A stretch of 39,174 bases of DNA from an uncultured Lachnospiraceae bacterium (GCA_949132985.1 CASCGD010000015.1:1-39174), one strand, 5' to 3'. Counted from the first letter of the stretch, positions 1 through 8,565 are shown. Translations and numbers: made by a program. The notes: a model not told the origin generated them from the letters alone.

Positions 1-189
1 GCTCCACTAGCGCGCCAACTTCGCCTTCGGCTCGTTACCGCTAAGTGTCGGCGACGACTTTTGCATAAAGGATGTTCTTTTCGCTAAGCTCATGCTTCGC
101 CTATCGGCTCACATTCGCTAATCTCAAAGAACGACCTCGCACTAGGCTCAACCTTCGCCTACGGCTCGGTTTCACCAAGTTGCTTCCGG
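1..189. repeat. REP-like repeat cluster downstream of rpsH
   Basis: No gene is seen here. Three hairpin units share the core TTCGCCT-N-CGGCTC, at about 5-47, 92-125 and 139-180. Bases 1-61 recur at 738-798 with only four mismatches. The unit at about 92-125 sits inside a sequence (GTTCTTTTCGCTAAGCTC ... AAAGAACGACCTCGCAC) that recurs at 632-664 without that insert, so one unit appears nested in another. On the ribosomal mRNA (minus strand) these lie between rpsH and the gene expected next, rplF, which is outside the window. The function is unknown; dispersed REP-type elements are the likeliest explanation. Confidence 0.7.
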
Positions 190-591
190 TCACCACACAA
201 ACGCAAGCACTTCTCCGCCGACCTGCTCTTTGCGGGCCTGCTTGTCGGTCAAGATACCCTTGTTTGTGGAGAGGATTGCAATTCCAAGTCCGCCCAGCAC
301 GTGGGGTATCTCGTCCTTGCCCGCATACACGCGAAGACCGGGCTTCGAAATTCTCTTTATTCCGGTAATGATCTTCTCGCTCTTGTCTGCGCCATATTTT
401 AAGGTAACGCGGATCGTCTTAAAGCTTCCGTCTTCAACAATATCGTATTTTGAGATATATCCCTCATCAACAAGAATGTCAGCGATTGCGACCTTGATTC
501 TTGAAGAAGGGATATCAACTGTATCATGTTTTGCAGTGTTTGCGTTACGGATTCTTGTAAGCATATCTGCAATAGGATCGCTCATTGTCAT
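190..591 (-). CDS. rpsH: 30S ribosomal protein S8
   Basis: S8 binds the central domain of 16S rRNA early in 30S assembly and in many bacteria also represses the spc operon by binding its mRNA. The 133-residue protein is full length. It opens with the typical S8 segment [16 protein letters not shown] and ends with the conserved GGEVLAFVW. The start at 591 is chosen because GGAGG lies 11 bases upstream; the second ATG at 585 is further away. Unusually for a ribosomal operon, it is separated from rpsN by about 258 bases, and repeats flank it on both sides. Confidence 0.98.
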   Translation of the reverse strand: MTMSDPIADMLTRIRNANTAKHDTVDIPSSRIKVAIADILVDEGYISKYDIVEDGSFKTIRVTLKYGADKSEKIITGIKRISKPGLRVYAGKDEIPHVLGGLGIAILSTNKGILTDKQARKEQVGGEVLAFVW

Positions 592-849
592 GATGATATT
601 TACCTCCGTTATATTTTAATTCCATAAGGTAGTTCTTTTCGCTAAGCTCAAAGAACGACCTCGCACGAACCTCATACTTCGCCTGCGGCTCGTATTCGCT
701 AAGTGTACTTAACGTTTTCGCCACCTGTGCATGTCGCGCTCCACTAACACGCTAACTTCGCCTCCGGCTCGTTACCGCTAAGTGTCGGCGACGACTTTCG
801 CACTAACCTCATACTCCGCCTGCGGCTCGTATTCGCTAAGTGCTCAATG
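592..849. repeat. REP-like repeat cluster between rpsN and rpsH
   Basis: No gene is seen here. The stretch contains a small hairpin at 632-656 (GTTCTTT ... AAAGAAC) and three related 42-base units at 664-705, about 743-784 and 801-842. The units begin CACTAAC or CACGAAC and end CGCTAAGTG around the core TTCGCCTNCGGCTCG, or CCGCCT in the last. The first and last units are nearly identical. Bases 738-798 repeat 1-61. All would be transcribed inside the spc mRNA upstream of rpsH, where they could pause ribosomes or protect RNA ends, but no function can be read from the sequence. Confidence 0.75.
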
Positions 850-1035
850 TCACCAGCTCGCCTTCTTAACTCCCGGGATCTCCCCCTTGTATGCCATCTC
901 GCGGAAGCATACTCTGCAGATGCCGTATTTTCTGAGTACAGAATGCGGACGACCGCATACTCTGCAGCGTGTGTAAGCTCTTGTGGAGAACTTCGGTTTG
1001 CGCTGCTGCTTGATTTTCATAGATGTCTTTGCCAT
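850..1035 (-). CDS. rpsN: 30S ribosomal protein S14, zinc-binding type
   Basis: S14 is a 16S rRNA-binding protein of the 30S head. At 61 residues this is the short, zinc-ribbon form. Two CxxC pairs (CRVC and CRVC, about residues 24-43) would hold one zinc ion. Such type Z proteins sit in the spc operon of most Gram-positive bacteria, and a zinc-free paralogue may exist elsewhere. The start follows AGGAGG with normal spacing, 18 bases after rplE. Confidence 0.97.
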   Translation of the reverse strand: MAKTSMKIKQQRKPKFSTRAYTRCRVCGRPHSVLRKYGICRVCFREMAYKGEIPGVKKASW

Positions 1036-1053
1036 TTAAGTTTCCTCCTGCTT

Positions 1054-1593
1054 CTACTTTGCAAACGGCATATTGAATAAGGTCAACAACTCACGCGCTT
1101 CCTCATCGGTCTTAGCGGTGGTTACAAATACAACGTCCATTCCACGTACCTTATCAATTTTGTCATACTCGATTTCAGGGAAAATTAACTGTTCTTTAAT
1201 TCCGAGCGCATAGTTTCCTCTGCCGTCAAAAGCGTTGGGATTTACGCCGCGGAAATCTCGTACACGGGGCAATGCAAGGTTGATCAGGCGGTCAGCAAAT
1301 TCGTACATCTTCTCTCCGCGAAGCGTCACCTTACATCCAATGGGCATTCCCTCTCTGATTTTGAAGTTCGCAATGGAGTGCTTTGACTTGGTCGCAATGG
1401 GCTTCTGACCGGTAATAATCTCCATGTCTCCCATAGCAGCCTCGAGGATCTTCGCGTTTTCCTTTGCCTCGCCAACACCCATGTTGACTACGATCTTCTC
1501 AAGCTTCGGAACCTCCATTACATTTTTATATCCAAATTTTTTGATCATTGCGTCCTTGATCTCGTTCTCGTACTGATCTCTTAATCGGCTCAC
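1054..1593 (-). CDS. rplE: 50S ribosomal protein L5
   Basis: L5 binds 5S rRNA and contacts the P-site tRNA in the central protuberance. The 179-residue protein is full length, with the typical [12 protein letters not shown] opening, the [14 protein letters not shown] segment and the conserved [20 protein letters not shown] block. The start codon is GTG at 1593, preceded by AGGAGG seven bases upstream. It lies 24 bases after rplX in the operon. Confidence 0.98.
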   Translation of the reverse strand: MSRLRDQYENEIKDAMIKKFGYKNVMEVPKLEKIVVNMGVGEAKENAKILEAAMGDMEIITGQKPIATKSKHSIANFKIREGMPIGCKVTLRGEKMYEFADRLINLALPRVRDFRGVNPNAFDGRGNYALGIKEQLIFPEIEYDKIDKVRGMDVVFVTTAKTDEEARELLTLFNMPFAK

Positions 1594-1617
1594 TTGTGGA
1601 CCTCCTCTCTTCTATAA

Positions 1618-1929
1618 TTAGTCGATAACGTCACCGGTTGATTTTGCGAAACGTACCTTCTTATCGCCGTCCATCTTGAAGCCAACGCGTGTAGCCTTGC
1701 CCTTGTGAACGTACATAACGTTAGAAATATCAATGGGACCTTCCTGATGGATGATACCGCCCTGCTGATTTGCCATGCTGGGCTTGGTATGCTTGGTGAT
1801 CATGTTGACGCCCTCAACTAATACGGTTCCCTTCTTGGGGTCTACTGCGATTACCTTACCCTCTTTATCTTTATTTTTTCCGGCGATCACCTTAACAGTG
1901 TCACCCTTTTTGATCTTTAATGTTGCCAT
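1618..1929 (-). CDS. rplX: 50S ribosomal protein L24
   Basis: L24 is an assembly initiator that binds the 5' end of 23S rRNA. The 103-residue protein has the KOW motif near its start ([20 protein letters not shown]) and the conserved [14 protein letters not shown] segment. An AGGAGGAGG tract lies just upstream of the ATG. It follows rplN after 13 bases. Confidence 0.98.
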   Translation of the reverse strand: MATLKIKKGDTVKVIAGKNKDKEGKVIAVDPKKGTVLVEGVNMITKHTKPSMANQQGGIIHQEGPIDISNVMYVHKGKATRVGFKMDGDKKVRFAKSTGDVID

Positions 1930-1942
1930 TGCTTTCCTCCTC

Positions 1943-2311
1943 CTATAATACTTCCGGAGCTAGAGACACGATCTTCATGAACTGTTTGTCGCGAAGCTCT
2001 CTTGCCACTGGTCCAAAAATACGGGTTCCTCTGGGAGTCTTATCATCCTTGATGATCACGGCTGCGTTCTCATCAAATTTGATATAAGAACCGTCTTTGC
2101 GGCGAGCGCCCTTTACCGTGCGGACAACAACTGCCTTCACAACGTCGCCCTTCTTTACAACACCGCCTGGTGTTGCATCTTTCACGCTCGCAGTGATGAT
2201 ATCACCGATATTTGCATATCTTCTTGTAGAACCGCCCATAACACGGATGCATAACAGCTCTTTCGCACCGGTATTATCAGCGACCTTCAGTCTGCTTTCC
2301 TGCTGTACCAT
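1943..2311 (-). CDS. rplN: 50S ribosomal protein L14
   Basis: L14 sits at the subunit interface and forms an intersubunit bridge with 16S rRNA. The start at 2311 gives 122 residues, the standard L14 length, beginning [20 protein letters not shown]. The reading frame stays open 51 bases further upstream, but that extension overlaps rpsQ and has no L14 similarity, whereas AAGGAGG lies directly before the chosen ATG. The conserved C-terminal [14 protein letters not shown] segment is present. Confidence 0.98.
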   Translation of the reverse strand: MVQQESRLKVADNTGAKELLCIRVMGGSTRRYANIGDIITASVKDATPGGVVKKGDVVKAVVVRTVKGARRKDGSYIKFDENAAVIIKDDKTPRGTRIFGPVARELRDKQFMKIVSLAPEVL

Positions 2312-2325
2312 GCTGGTATCCTCCT

Positions 2326-2583
2326 TTATTTCGCTCTCTCCATGATCTCGACAAGTCTCCATCTCTTGTCCTTCGACAGCGGCCTTGTCTCCATTACTCT
2401 CACGGTATCACCCTTCTTGCACTCGTTGTTCTCATCGTGTGCTTTCAGCTTGTAGGTTCTCTTGATGATCTTATTGTAAAGAGGATGTCTCACGTTGTTC
2501 TTGACAGCCACAACGATTGTCTTGTCCATCTTATCGCTCACAACCACGCCGACACGGGTTTTTCTAAGATTTCTTTCTTCCAC
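2326..2583 (-). CDS. rpsQ: 30S ribosomal protein S17
   Basis: S17 is a primary binder of the 16S rRNA 5' domain. The 85-residue protein begins [20 protein letters not shown] and contains the conserved [10 protein letters not shown]-like and [20 protein letters not shown] segments of the family. The start codon is GTG at 2583, nine bases after AAGGAG; no in-frame ATG nearby fits better. It lies 14 bases ahead of rplN. Confidence 0.97.
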   Translation of the reverse strand: MEERNLRKTRVGVVVSDKMDKTIVVAVKNNVRHPLYNKIIKRTYKLKAHDENNECKKGDTVRVMETRPLSKDKRWRLVEIMERAK

Positions 2584-2607
2584 GGATCTGTTCTCCTTTC
2601 ACTGGGA

Positions 2608-2811
2608 TTATGCATTTGCCTTTTCAGTGATGATGGTCTGAATTCTGGCAATATTTTTTCTCACTTCTTTGATCCTTCCAGTGTTGTCTAACTGATTGGT
2701 AGCGTTCTGGAATCTCAAATTAAACAGCTCTTTCTTCGCCTCTACTAACTGCGCGCTTAACTCCTCTGCGGACTGGCTGCGCAGATCTTCTAAAAATTTA
2801 CTAGTTTTCAT
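2608..2811 (-). CDS. rpmC: 50S ribosomal protein L29
   Basis: L29 lies beside the peptide exit tunnel and forms part of the docking site for signal recognition particle and trigger factor. The ATG at 2811 gives 67 residues ([18 protein letters not shown]...) with the conserved [13 protein letters not shown] segment. A GTG at 2820 is also open but lies right on top of the AAGG ribosome binding site, so the ATG is preferred. The start overlaps the end of rplP, indicating translational coupling. Confidence 0.96.
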   Translation of the reverse strand: MKTSKFLEDLRSQSAEELSAQLVEAKKELFNLRFQNATNQLDNTGRIKEVRKNIARIQTIITEKANA

Positions 2812-3238
2812 TTGATTCACCGCCTTCTAAGTCTGCACGAGAAACTACTTTACACTTGCAAGGTAATTTGTGTGTCGCCAAACGCAACGCCTCACGGGCA
2901 ATCTCCTCGGATACCCCGGAGATCTCAAACATGACGCGGCCGGGCTTCACTACCGCTACCCAATATTCCAGAGAACCCTTTCCGGAACCCATACGGGTCT
3001 CAGCAGGTTTTGCTGTCACAGGTTTGTCGGGAAAAATTTTAATCCAAACTTTACCGCCACGCTTGATGTAACGTGTCATGGCGATACGGGCTGCTTCAAT
3101 CTGGTTAGATTTAATCCAAGCCGGCTCCATTGCGATAATACCATACTCACCGTTGGTGATCTTGTTGCCTCTGGAAGCCTTTCCTGTCATAGTACCGCGG
3201 AACTGCTTTCTCCGCTTTACTCTCTTCGGCATTAACAT
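2801..3238 (-). CDS. rplP: 50S ribosomal protein L16
   Basis: L16 helps to form the A-site region and binds 5S-proximal 23S rRNA. The 145-residue protein starts [15 protein letters not shown] and contains the typical [22 protein letters not shown] block. Its ATG shares one base with the rpsC stop codon (TAATG), so its translation is coupled to rpsC. Its own 3' end overlaps rpmC. Confidence 0.98.
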   Translation of the reverse strand: MLMPKRVKRRKQFRGTMTGKASRGNKITNGEYGIIAMEPAWIKSNQIEAARIAMTRYIKRGGKVWIKIFPDKPVTAKPAETRMGSGKGSLEYWVAVVKPGRVMFEISGVSEEIAREALRLATHKLPCKCKVVSRADLEGGESNEN

Positions 3239-3894
3239 TACTGTGCTCCTCCTTCCTTTTTACCCTTCTTAGGAAGTACCTCGCCCTTGTAGATCCATAC
3301 CTTTACGCCAACCTTGCCGTAAGTGGTATCTGCCTCGGCGAATCCATAATCAATATCTGCACGCAGTGTCTGAAGGGGAATCGTTCCCTCGTTGTAAAAC
3401 TCGGTACGCGCCATATCCGCGCCGCCCAAACGACCGGAACAGCTTGCCTTGATTCCAAGCGCTCCCGCCTTCATGGTTCTGCTCATGCAGGACTTCATTG
3501 CTCTACGGAAAGATACACGATTCTCAAGCTGCTGTGCAATGTTCTCAGCCACAAGCTGTGCATCCTTGTCAGGTCTTTTGACCTCTTTGATGTCGACGAT
3601 CAGCTTCTTGTCCGTAAGCTTCTGTACCTCTGTCTTAATCTTCTCGATCTCAGCGCCGCCCTTACCGATAACCACACCCGGCTTTGCGGTGTACACGATC
3701 ACCTTTACGCGGTCAGATGCGCGCTCGATCTCAATCTTTGAAATGCCTGCTGCATATAATTTTTTCTTTAAGAACTTTCTGATCTCATGGTCCTCGATTA
3801 AGTTGTCTGCAAAGTCTGCCTCCGCATACCATTTAGAGTCCCAGTCCTTGATGATTCCGACTCTCAAGCCATGAGGATTTACTTTCTGTCCCAT
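3238..3894 (-). CDS. rpsC: 30S ribosomal protein S3
   Basis: S3 forms part of the mRNA entry channel of the 30S subunit. The 218-residue protein has the [13 protein letters not shown] opening, a KH domain with the GVVIGKGG loop near residue 75, and the conserved C-terminal half ending with LPKKGKKEG. An AGGAGG site precedes the ATG. It lies 10 bases after rplV and overlaps rplP by one base. Confidence 0.98.
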   Translation of the reverse strand: MGQKVNPHGLRVGIIKDWDSKWYAEADFADNLIEDHEIRKFLKKKLYAAGISKIEIERASDRVKVIVYTAKPGVVIGKGGAEIEKIKTEVQKLTDKKLIVDIKEVKRPDKDAQLVAENIAQQLENRVSFRRAMKSCMSRTMKAGALGIKASCSGRLGGADMARTEFYNEGTIPLQTLRADIDYGFAEADTTYGKVGVKVWIYKGEVLPKKGKKEGGAQ

Positions 3895-3904
3895 GTCCTA
3901 CCTC

Positions 3905-4291
3905 CTATCTTTCATTCAGCACGATTGTGATGTGGCTCATACGCTTCTCGATGCGGTAAGCCCGTCCCTGTGCCCTCGGTCTGATTCTCTTCATTGTAGG
4001 TCCTTTGTTTGCGTAGCACTCCTCAACGTAGAGATCATCTCTCTTCATTCCGTTGTTGTTCTCGGCATTCGCAATTGCTGACTTGAGCAGCTTTTCGATT
4101 ACACTGGACGCGTAGCGCGGATTATAGGTGACAATCGCAAGCGCTGTCTCCACATCCTTTCCACGAATGGCATCTAATACGAATCCGGCTTTCTGAACAG
4201 ACATTCTTGCATAAGATAACTTTGCAGAAGGTCTGGTATCTTTATTCGCATTTCTCTCTCTCTTTATTTGGGATCTATGTCCTTTTGCCAT
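3905..4291 (-). CDS. rplV: 50S ribosomal protein L22
   Basis: L22 lines the exit tunnel; changes in its beta-hairpin loop cause macrolide resistance in many bacteria. The start at 4291 gives 128 residues beginning MAKGHRSQIKRERN. An in-frame TTG nine bases upstream touches the GGAGG site and is unlikely to be used. The hairpin end PRAQGRAYRIEKRMSHITI is intact, and nothing in the loop looks altered by eye. Confidence 0.97.
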   Translation of the reverse strand: MAKGHRSQIKRERNANKDTRPSAKLSYARMSVQKAGFVLDAIRGKDVETALAIVTYNPRYASSVIEKLLKSAIANAENNNGMKRDDLYVEECYANKGPTMKRIRPRAQGRAYRIEKRMSHITIVLNER

Positions 4292-4310
4292 GGATTTCAA
4301 CCTCCTTTAT

Positions 4311-4592
4311 TTATCTTACTCCCGATTTCTTTTCGTCCTTGCCATGTCCTCTGTAAGTTCTGGTGGCAACAAACTCTCCCAGCTTATGGCCGACCATATC
4401 CTCGGTCACATATACCGGCACATGTTTTCTTCCATCATGAACAGCGAAGGTGTGTCCAACGAAGGAAGGGAAGATCGTGGAGCGGCGTGACCATGTCTTA
4501 ATTACGCTCTTATCTCCGGAAGCGTTCATGGCATCTACTTTCTTTAACAAACTTGCGTCTGCGAAAGGTCCTTTTTTCAGTGATCTAGACAT
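4311..4592 (-). CDS. rpsS: 30S ribosomal protein S19
   Basis: S19 sits in the head of the 30S subunit and contacts S13 and the A-site finger. The 93-residue protein is full length, opening with [19 protein letters not shown] and containing the conserved [31 protein letters not shown] region. AGGAGG precedes the ATG. It follows rplB after 10 bases. Confidence 0.98.
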   Translation of the reverse strand: MSRSLKKGPFADASLLKKVDAMNASGDKSVIKTWSRRSTIFPSFVGHTFAVHDGRKHVPVYVTEDMVGHKLGEFVATRTYRGHGKDEKKSGVR

Positions 4593-4602
4593 ATCTTACC
4601 TC

Positions 4603-5451
4603 CTATTTGCTCTTGATGGCACGGCCATCTCTTCTTCTTACGATCAACTTGTTAGAAGCTTTTTTCTTCTTACGCGTCTTAAGACCAAGAGCAGGCTTGC
4701 CCCAAGGTGTGCAGGGACCGGGACGTCCAATGGGCGCTTTGCCCTCGCCGCCGCCGTGCGGATGGTCGTTCGGGTTCATAACGGAACCGCGGACAGTGGG
4801 ACGGATACCCATGTGGCGCTTACGTCCTGCTTTACCGATCTTGATCAGGCTGTGATCTCCGTTGCCGACAACTCCGATAGTCGCTCTGCAGTTCATAGGA
4901 ACCATTCTCATCTCACCGGAGGGAAGCCGAAGGGTTGCATACTTTCCTTCCTTCGCCATGAGCTGTGCACTCATACCTGCGGAACGCACCATCTGGCCGC
5001 CCTTTCCGGCATATAACTCAATGTTGTGAACCTGCGTACCGATCGGGATATACTCGAGCGGCAGGCAGTTTCCAACGCGGATTTCCGCATCCGGCCCGTT
5101 CATGACGGTCATACCGTCCTTCAGTCCCTCGGGTGCGATGATATAGGACTTCTTGCCGTCCAGATAACAGATCAGTGCAATGTTTGCGGTACGGTTTGGA
5201 TCGTACTCGATGCCGATGACCCTTGCGGGGATTCCGTCTTTATTTCTCTTAAAATCTACCAGTCTGTATTTTCTCTTATTTCCGCCACCCTGATGTCTCA
5301 CTGTAATTTTACCCTGATTGTTGCGTCCGGAATGCTTGGGCAGCGCCACCAGCAGGGACTTCTCAGGAGTCTTCTTTGTAATTTCAGAGAAATCAGATCC
5401 AGTCATATTTCTTCTGGAAGGTGTATAGGGATTATAGGTCTTAATTCCCAT
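4603..5451 (-). CDS. rplB: 50S ribosomal protein L2
   Basis: L2 is needed for subunit association and lies close to the peptidyl-transferase centre. The 282-residue protein is full length. It opens with [17 protein letters not shown], has the [19 protein letters not shown] segment, and carries the highly conserved [13 protein letters not shown] loop whose histidine lies near the active centre. The start follows AAGGAG. A gap of 62 bases separates it from rplW. Confidence 0.98.
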   Translation of the reverse strand: MGIKTYNPYTPSRRNMTGSDFSEITKKTPEKSLLVALPKHSGRNNQGKITVRHQGGGNKRKYRLVDFKRNKDGIPARVIGIEYDPNRTANIALICYLDGKKSYIIAPEGLKDGMTVMNGPDAEIRVGNCLPLEYIPIGTQVHNIELYAGKGGQMVRSAGMSAQLMAKEGKYATLRLPSGEMRMVPMNCRATIGVVGNGDHSLIKIGKAGRKRHMGIRPTVRGSVMNPNDHPHGGGEGKAPIGRPGPCTPWGKPALGLKTRKKKKASNKLIVRRRDGRAIKSK

Positions 5452-5513
5452 TGTTGTTCTCCTTTCAAACTCATGTTTTCATTATCGCGATCTGTTCAGT
5501 ACCCTCACAACAA

Positions 5514-5813
5514 TTACAGTCCGCTGAAAATCTCGATGTCCGCGCTGTCCTCTGTCAGCTGAACGATCGCCTTCTTTTTCTTTGCAGTCTTTCCAACCGT
5601 CATGCCGCGGCGCTTTTTCTTTCCCTCAAGGTTCATGGTGTTTACCTTTGCAACCTTTGTGCCGTCAAACATTTTCTCGACTGCTTCTTTGATCATAGTT
5701 TTGTTTGCTTCCGGATGAACATAGAAGGTGTACTTCTTTTCAGCCATCGCATTCATACTCTTCTCGGTAACTACCGGAGTAAGGATTACGTCATAATACT
5801 GTACGTTTGCCAT
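5514..5813 (-). CDS. rplW: 50S ribosomal protein L23
   Basis: L23 is at the exit-tunnel rim and is the docking point for trigger factor and SRP. The 99-residue protein has the family pattern [18 protein letters not shown] and [14 protein letters not shown]. Its ATG overlaps the rplD stop by one base (TAATG), implying coupled translation. Confidence 0.97.
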   Translation of the reverse strand: MANVQYYDVILTPVVTEKSMNAMAEKKYTFYVHPEANKTMIKEAVEKMFDGTKVAKVNTMNLEGKKKRRGMTVGKTAKKKKAIVQLTEDSADIEIFSGL

Positions 5814-6433
5814 TATGCATACACCTCCTCGATGGTTGCTACAGCATCCTTTGTCACTACCACGGTGCTGTACTTTAAGATGTCAAATACGTTGATGGAA
5901 TTTGTCTGCGCAACCTTTACGGTAGGGATATTCCGCGCACTTAAGACAACATTCTGATCATTATCGTCAATCACTACCAATGCCTTTTCAACGTTCAAAT
6001 TCTTTAAAACTGCCGCGAACCTTTTCGTCTTGATCTCATCCAGCTTTAACTCGTCAACGACGATCAGCTTGTTCTCCTGTACTTTGGATGTAAGAGCAGA
6101 CTTTAATGCCGCGCGCTTCTCTTTTTTATTGATCTTGAAGGAATAATCCCTCGGAACGGGCGCGAATACAACGCCGCCGCCAGTCCACTGGGGCGCTCTG
6201 GTTGAACCCTGTCTTGCATGACCGGTTCCCTTCTGTCTCCAGGGTTTTCTTCCGCCGCCGCGAACCTCAGAACGGGTCTTTGCCTTCTGCGTTCCCTGAC
6301 GGTTATTTGCAAGCTGCTGAAGCACTGCCATGTGCACGAGATGCTCGTTGACTTCCACGCCAAACACAGCGTCGTTTAAATCCAGCGTTCCAACTTCCTT
6401 GCCTTCCATATTATAAACAGCTACATTAGCCAT
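5813..6433 (-). CDS. rplD: 50S ribosomal protein L4
   Basis: L4 lines the exit tunnel and in some bacteria represses its own operon. The start at 6433 gives 206 residues ([15 protein letters not shown]...). The frame is open 30 bases further upstream, but that part covers the AAGGAGG site. The tunnel loop with the conserved [20 protein letters not shown] is present around residue 70. If operon autoregulation by L4 occurs here, the rpsJ leader at about 7610-7835 would be the place to look. Confidence 0.98.
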   Translation of the reverse strand: MANVAVYNMEGKEVGTLDLNDAVFGVEVNEHLVHMAVLQQLANNRQGTQKAKTRSEVRGGGRKPWRQKGTGHARQGSTRAPQWTGGGVVFAPVPRDYSFKINKKEKRAALKSALTSKVQENKLIVVDELKLDEIKTKRFAAVLKNLNVEKALVVIDDNDQNVVLSARNIPTVKVAQTNSINVFDILKYSTVVVTKDAVATIEEVYA

Positions 6434-6462
6434 TGTCTGGTTCCTCCTTTCCCGAATAAGCA

Positions 6463-7146
6463 CTATTTACTTGCCTTTGTGGTCTCTTTGATTGTTACTA
6501 AGCATTTCTTAGGGCCGGGAACTGATCCCTTGACTAAAAGCAGATTGTTCTCTGCGTCTACCTTTACGATCTCCAGATTCTGTACAGTTACACGTACACA
6601 TCCCATATGACCGGGCATTCCTTTTCCCTTAAACACACGGCTGGGAGATGAGCAGGCACCGTTGGAACCCTGATGACGGTGGAACTTTGAACCGTGAGCC
6701 ATAGGTCCTCTGTGCTGTCCTAATCTCTTGATAGCGCCCTGGAATCCTTTTCCTTTTGAAATTGCAGTAGCGTCTACCTTGTCGCCCTCTGCAAAGATGT
6801 CTGCCTTGATCTCGTCCGCCAGCTTGTAATCAGCAGCGTTATCAAACTTAAACTCTCTCACAAACCGCTTGCCTGTGACACCCGCTTTGTCGAAGTGTCC
6901 TTTCTCCGGCTTGTTTACGCCGTGACGACGGCGGATCTCTTTCTTGCCGTTAGCATCCTTGTTGACGATCTTTTCCTTCTTGTCAACAAAGCCGACCTGC
7001 AGCGCATTGTACCCGTCGTTCTCAACGGTCTTTACCTGCGTAACAACACAGGGGCCAGCCTGCAATACTGTCACGGGAGTCAGAACCCCGTCCGTATTGA
7101 AGATCTGGGTCATTCCAACCTTGGTTGCTAAAATTGCTTTATTCAT
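6463..7146 (-). CDS. rplC: 50S ribosomal protein L3
   Basis: L3 starts 50S assembly, and its long loop reaches towards the peptidyl-transferase centre. The 227-residue protein begins [16 protein letters not shown] and contains the conserved [27 protein letters not shown] and [11 protein letters not shown] segments of the loop. CAGGAGG precedes the ATG. The 151-base gap upstream, to rpsJ, is filled with hairpins. Confidence 0.98.
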   Translation of the reverse strand: MNKAILATKVGMTQIFNTDGVLTPVTVLQAGPCVVTQVKTVENDGYNALQVGFVDKKEKIVNKDANGKKEIRRRHGVNKPEKGHFDKAGVTGKRFVREFKFDNAADYKLADEIKADIFAEGDKVDATAISKGKGFQGAIKRLGQHRGPMAHGSKFHRHQGSNGACSSPSRVFKGKGMPGHMGCVRVTVQNLEIVKVDAENNLLLVKGSVPGPKKCLVTIKETTKASK

Positions 7147-7161
7147 GTTATACCTCCTGTT

Positions 7162-7292
7162 GCGGCTCCTGCCGCGTTTCTACAGCGGAACGGTTTCCCG
7201 TTCATCCTAGAACGTAGCAAAGGGCTTCGCCCTTCATTGCTACAAACAATGCACACAAACCGGTCTCTGTCCGGTTTGGCGCCAGGTTCTAG
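7162..7292 (-). ncRNA. Hairpin-rich spacer between rpsJ and rplC
   Basis: This untranslated spacer of the S10 mRNA contains four perfect or near-perfect hairpins: GCGGC/GCCGC at 7162-7175, GAACGG/CCGTTC at 7188-7203, GTAGCAA...TTGCTAC with an inner AGGGC/GCCCT at 7214-7243, and AAACCGG/CCGGTTT at 7257-7277. An outer pair, CTAGAAC (7207-7213) with GTTCTAG (7286-7292), encloses the last two. It could be an r-protein binding target, an RNA-processing site, or an inserted repeat. The folds were paired by eye. Confidence 0.5.
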
Positions 7293-7297
7293 ACTTC

Positions 7298-7609
7298 CTA
7301 TTTCATTTTGATATCAATGTTCACACCGGCGGGCATCTCCAGTCTGGATAATGCATCCACTGTCTTCTGTGTGGGGGCAATGATATCGATGAGTCTCTTA
7401 TGGGTTCTCTGCTCGAACTGCTCACGCGAATCCTTATACTTGTGTACTGCACGTAAGATTGTAACTACTTCCTTCTTCGTGGGAAGAGGTACGGGTCCGC
7501 TCACCTGTGCTCCGTTCTTCTTTACGGTCTCGATGATTTTCTTTGCGGATGCATCTACCAGCTCGTGGTCATACGCCTTTAAGATGATTCTCATTGTTTG
7601 ACTTGCCAT
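7298..7609 (-). CDS. rpsJ: 30S ribosomal protein S10
   Basis: S10 is a 30S head protein that also serves as NusE in transcription antitermination. The 103-residue protein opens [19 protein letters not shown] and contains the conserved [39 protein letters not shown] block. AAGGAGG lies 10 bases before the ATG. It is the first gene of the S10 operon. The str operon (rpsL-rpsG-fusA-tuf), which often precedes rpsJ in related bacteria, is absent; a divergent methyltransferase gene lies there instead. Confidence 0.98.
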   Translation of the reverse strand: MASQTMRIILKAYDHELVDASAKKIIETVKKNGAQVSGPVPLPTKKEVVTILRAVHKYKDSREQFEQRTHKRLIDIIAPTQKTVDALSRLEMPAGVNIDIKMK

Positions 7610-7835
7610 AAAAAAAGTCGCCTCCTTTTCGCACTTTTAAATTCAGTACGACAAGCGGTGACTGTACACTTCTCCGTGTGTGTCCTAATGACTTTCACAC
7701 GTTGTTTCTACCTTTTTGTAGACATTCTTGCTTGGTACAGTGACTTGTCGCCAGTTTCTTGACTTGACATTCGCTCCACGGAAAAACCTGCCAGATGGCA
7801 GCAACCTCGCGCTTCATCGCTATCATGTCACAGCA
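7610..7835 (-). promoter_or_regulatory. Structured 5' leader of the S10 operon
   Basis: Between the predicted transcription start near 7835 and rpsJ the RNA can form a long-range stem. The arm at 7735-7751 (GCGACAAG, then ACTGTAC as read on the RNA) pairs with the arm at 7648-7667 (GTACAGT, then CTTGTCGT). Inside it lie two small hairpins, TCTAC/GTAGA and CGTGTG/CACACG. Nearer the start, CTGCC-ATCT-GGCAG followed by GTTTTT (7788-7801, T run at 7782-7786) resembles a weak intrinsic terminator and could act as an attenuator. Autoregulation by an r-protein such as L4 is plausible but inferred. Confidence 0.5.
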
Positions 7836-7841
7836 AGAAAA

Positions 7842-7870
7842 AGTATACATGGTATTTTTGGTGGGTGCAA
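7842..7870 (-). promoter_or_regulatory. Predicted sigma-A promoter of the S10 operon
   Basis: Read on the minus strand, TTGCAC (7865-7870) and TATACT (7842-7847) are separated by exactly 17 bases, which is a good vegetative promoter. The start point would be near 7835, giving a leader of about 225 nt before rpsJ. No comparable promoter was seen closer to rpsJ. Confidence 0.65.
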
Positions 7871-7926
7871 GGGATAAATGCGTTTTGATTGTATTTTTTT
7901 TCGTACAATTTGGAATTATCAAGTCC

Positions 7927-8046
7927 GGGCGCATCCGAGGGGGTGTTTTCTGCGACACACATCCGTTTCGGAGAACGTATCTGGCTGCGTGACTTGTTCT
8001 CCGACGGATGTTAAAAGTCGCGGAAAACACCCCCTCGGATGCGCCC
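7927..8046. repeat. 120-base inverted repeat upstream of the S10 promoter
   Basis: Arms 7927-7956 and 8017-8046 are 30 bases each with a single mismatch. A nested pair, ACATCCG..TCGGAGAAC near 7959-7976 and GTTCTCCGACGGATGT at 7996-8011, extends the hairpin to a short loop. A degenerate direct copy of the right side (8002-8035) recurs at 8093-8126, starting CAACGGATGTTAAAAG. The rest of 7871-8373 holds no gene that I can support. This may be a mobile hairpin element or a transcription barrier between divergent units. Confidence 0.65.
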
Positions 8047-8373
8047 TCACTGGCGGGATGCAAATGCGTAATCAGCTACTTGAGGTATTAGCCAACGGAT
8101 GTTAAAAGCCGCGGAAGATACTCCCCCAAGGATCTGATCTCTCTGGCTGATCAAAAATGTATAAATGGCTGCATTTTACCTTCGTAGACCAATTTGTAAA
8201 ATTGCATGAGTGCCTCTCTTACCAAGGTGGAAATACTCTTATTTAGGTTCACGATGTGAGCCTTGTTTTTGTATCTATTTCACGTTTTGGCTTAATTTTC
8301 TTTCACAGTATAAACCTCCGAAATACCTCTATCGATTAACTCTCATGCGCTGTTTCGGGACAGCGATAACCAG

Positions 8374-8514
8374 CCGCCATGGGGTCTGCTGTTCCCGAAC
8401 AAAAACCGTTATAAAAACGTCGGTGCTTAGCGAGGTCTTTTCGAGCTTAGCATCCGCTACGTTTTTATCCGAGCGAGAGCGTGTTTTTGTTGGGAACAGC
8501 AGACCCCATGGCGG
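8374..8514. repeat. 141-base inverted repeat upstream of the methyltransferase
   Basis: The arms 8374-8406 and 8483-8514 (CCGCCATGGGGTCTGCTGTT... and its complement) match over 32-33 bases apart from one extra base. Inner arms 8411-8420 and 8459-8468 (ATAAAAACGT/ACGTTTTTAT) continue the stem. The loop contains GCTTAGCGAGGTC and CGAGCTTAGC, words that also occur in the repeats near rpsH (GACCTCGC, GCTAAGCTC), so the families may be related. It looks like a dispersed non-coding element. Confidence 0.6.
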
Positions 8515-8535
8515 CGTCCTGCACGCATTTTCCCC

Positions 8536-8565
8536 TTGCGCTACCTGTTTCTTCTATAATATAAT
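8536..8565 (+). promoter_or_regulatory. Predicted promoter of the methyltransferase gene
   Basis: TTGCGC (8536-8541) and TATAAT (8560-8565) are spaced by 18 bases; a second overlapping TATAAT begins at 8555. Transcription would start near 8572, about 30 bases before the ATG at 8604, which is preceded by AAAGGAG. Confidence 0.55.

Noticed and set aside
7695-8063. A 122-codon minus-strand frame upstream of rpsJ
   Set aside because: It covers the predicted S10 promoter, the leader and the long inverted repeat, has no ribosome binding site and no protein-like pattern.
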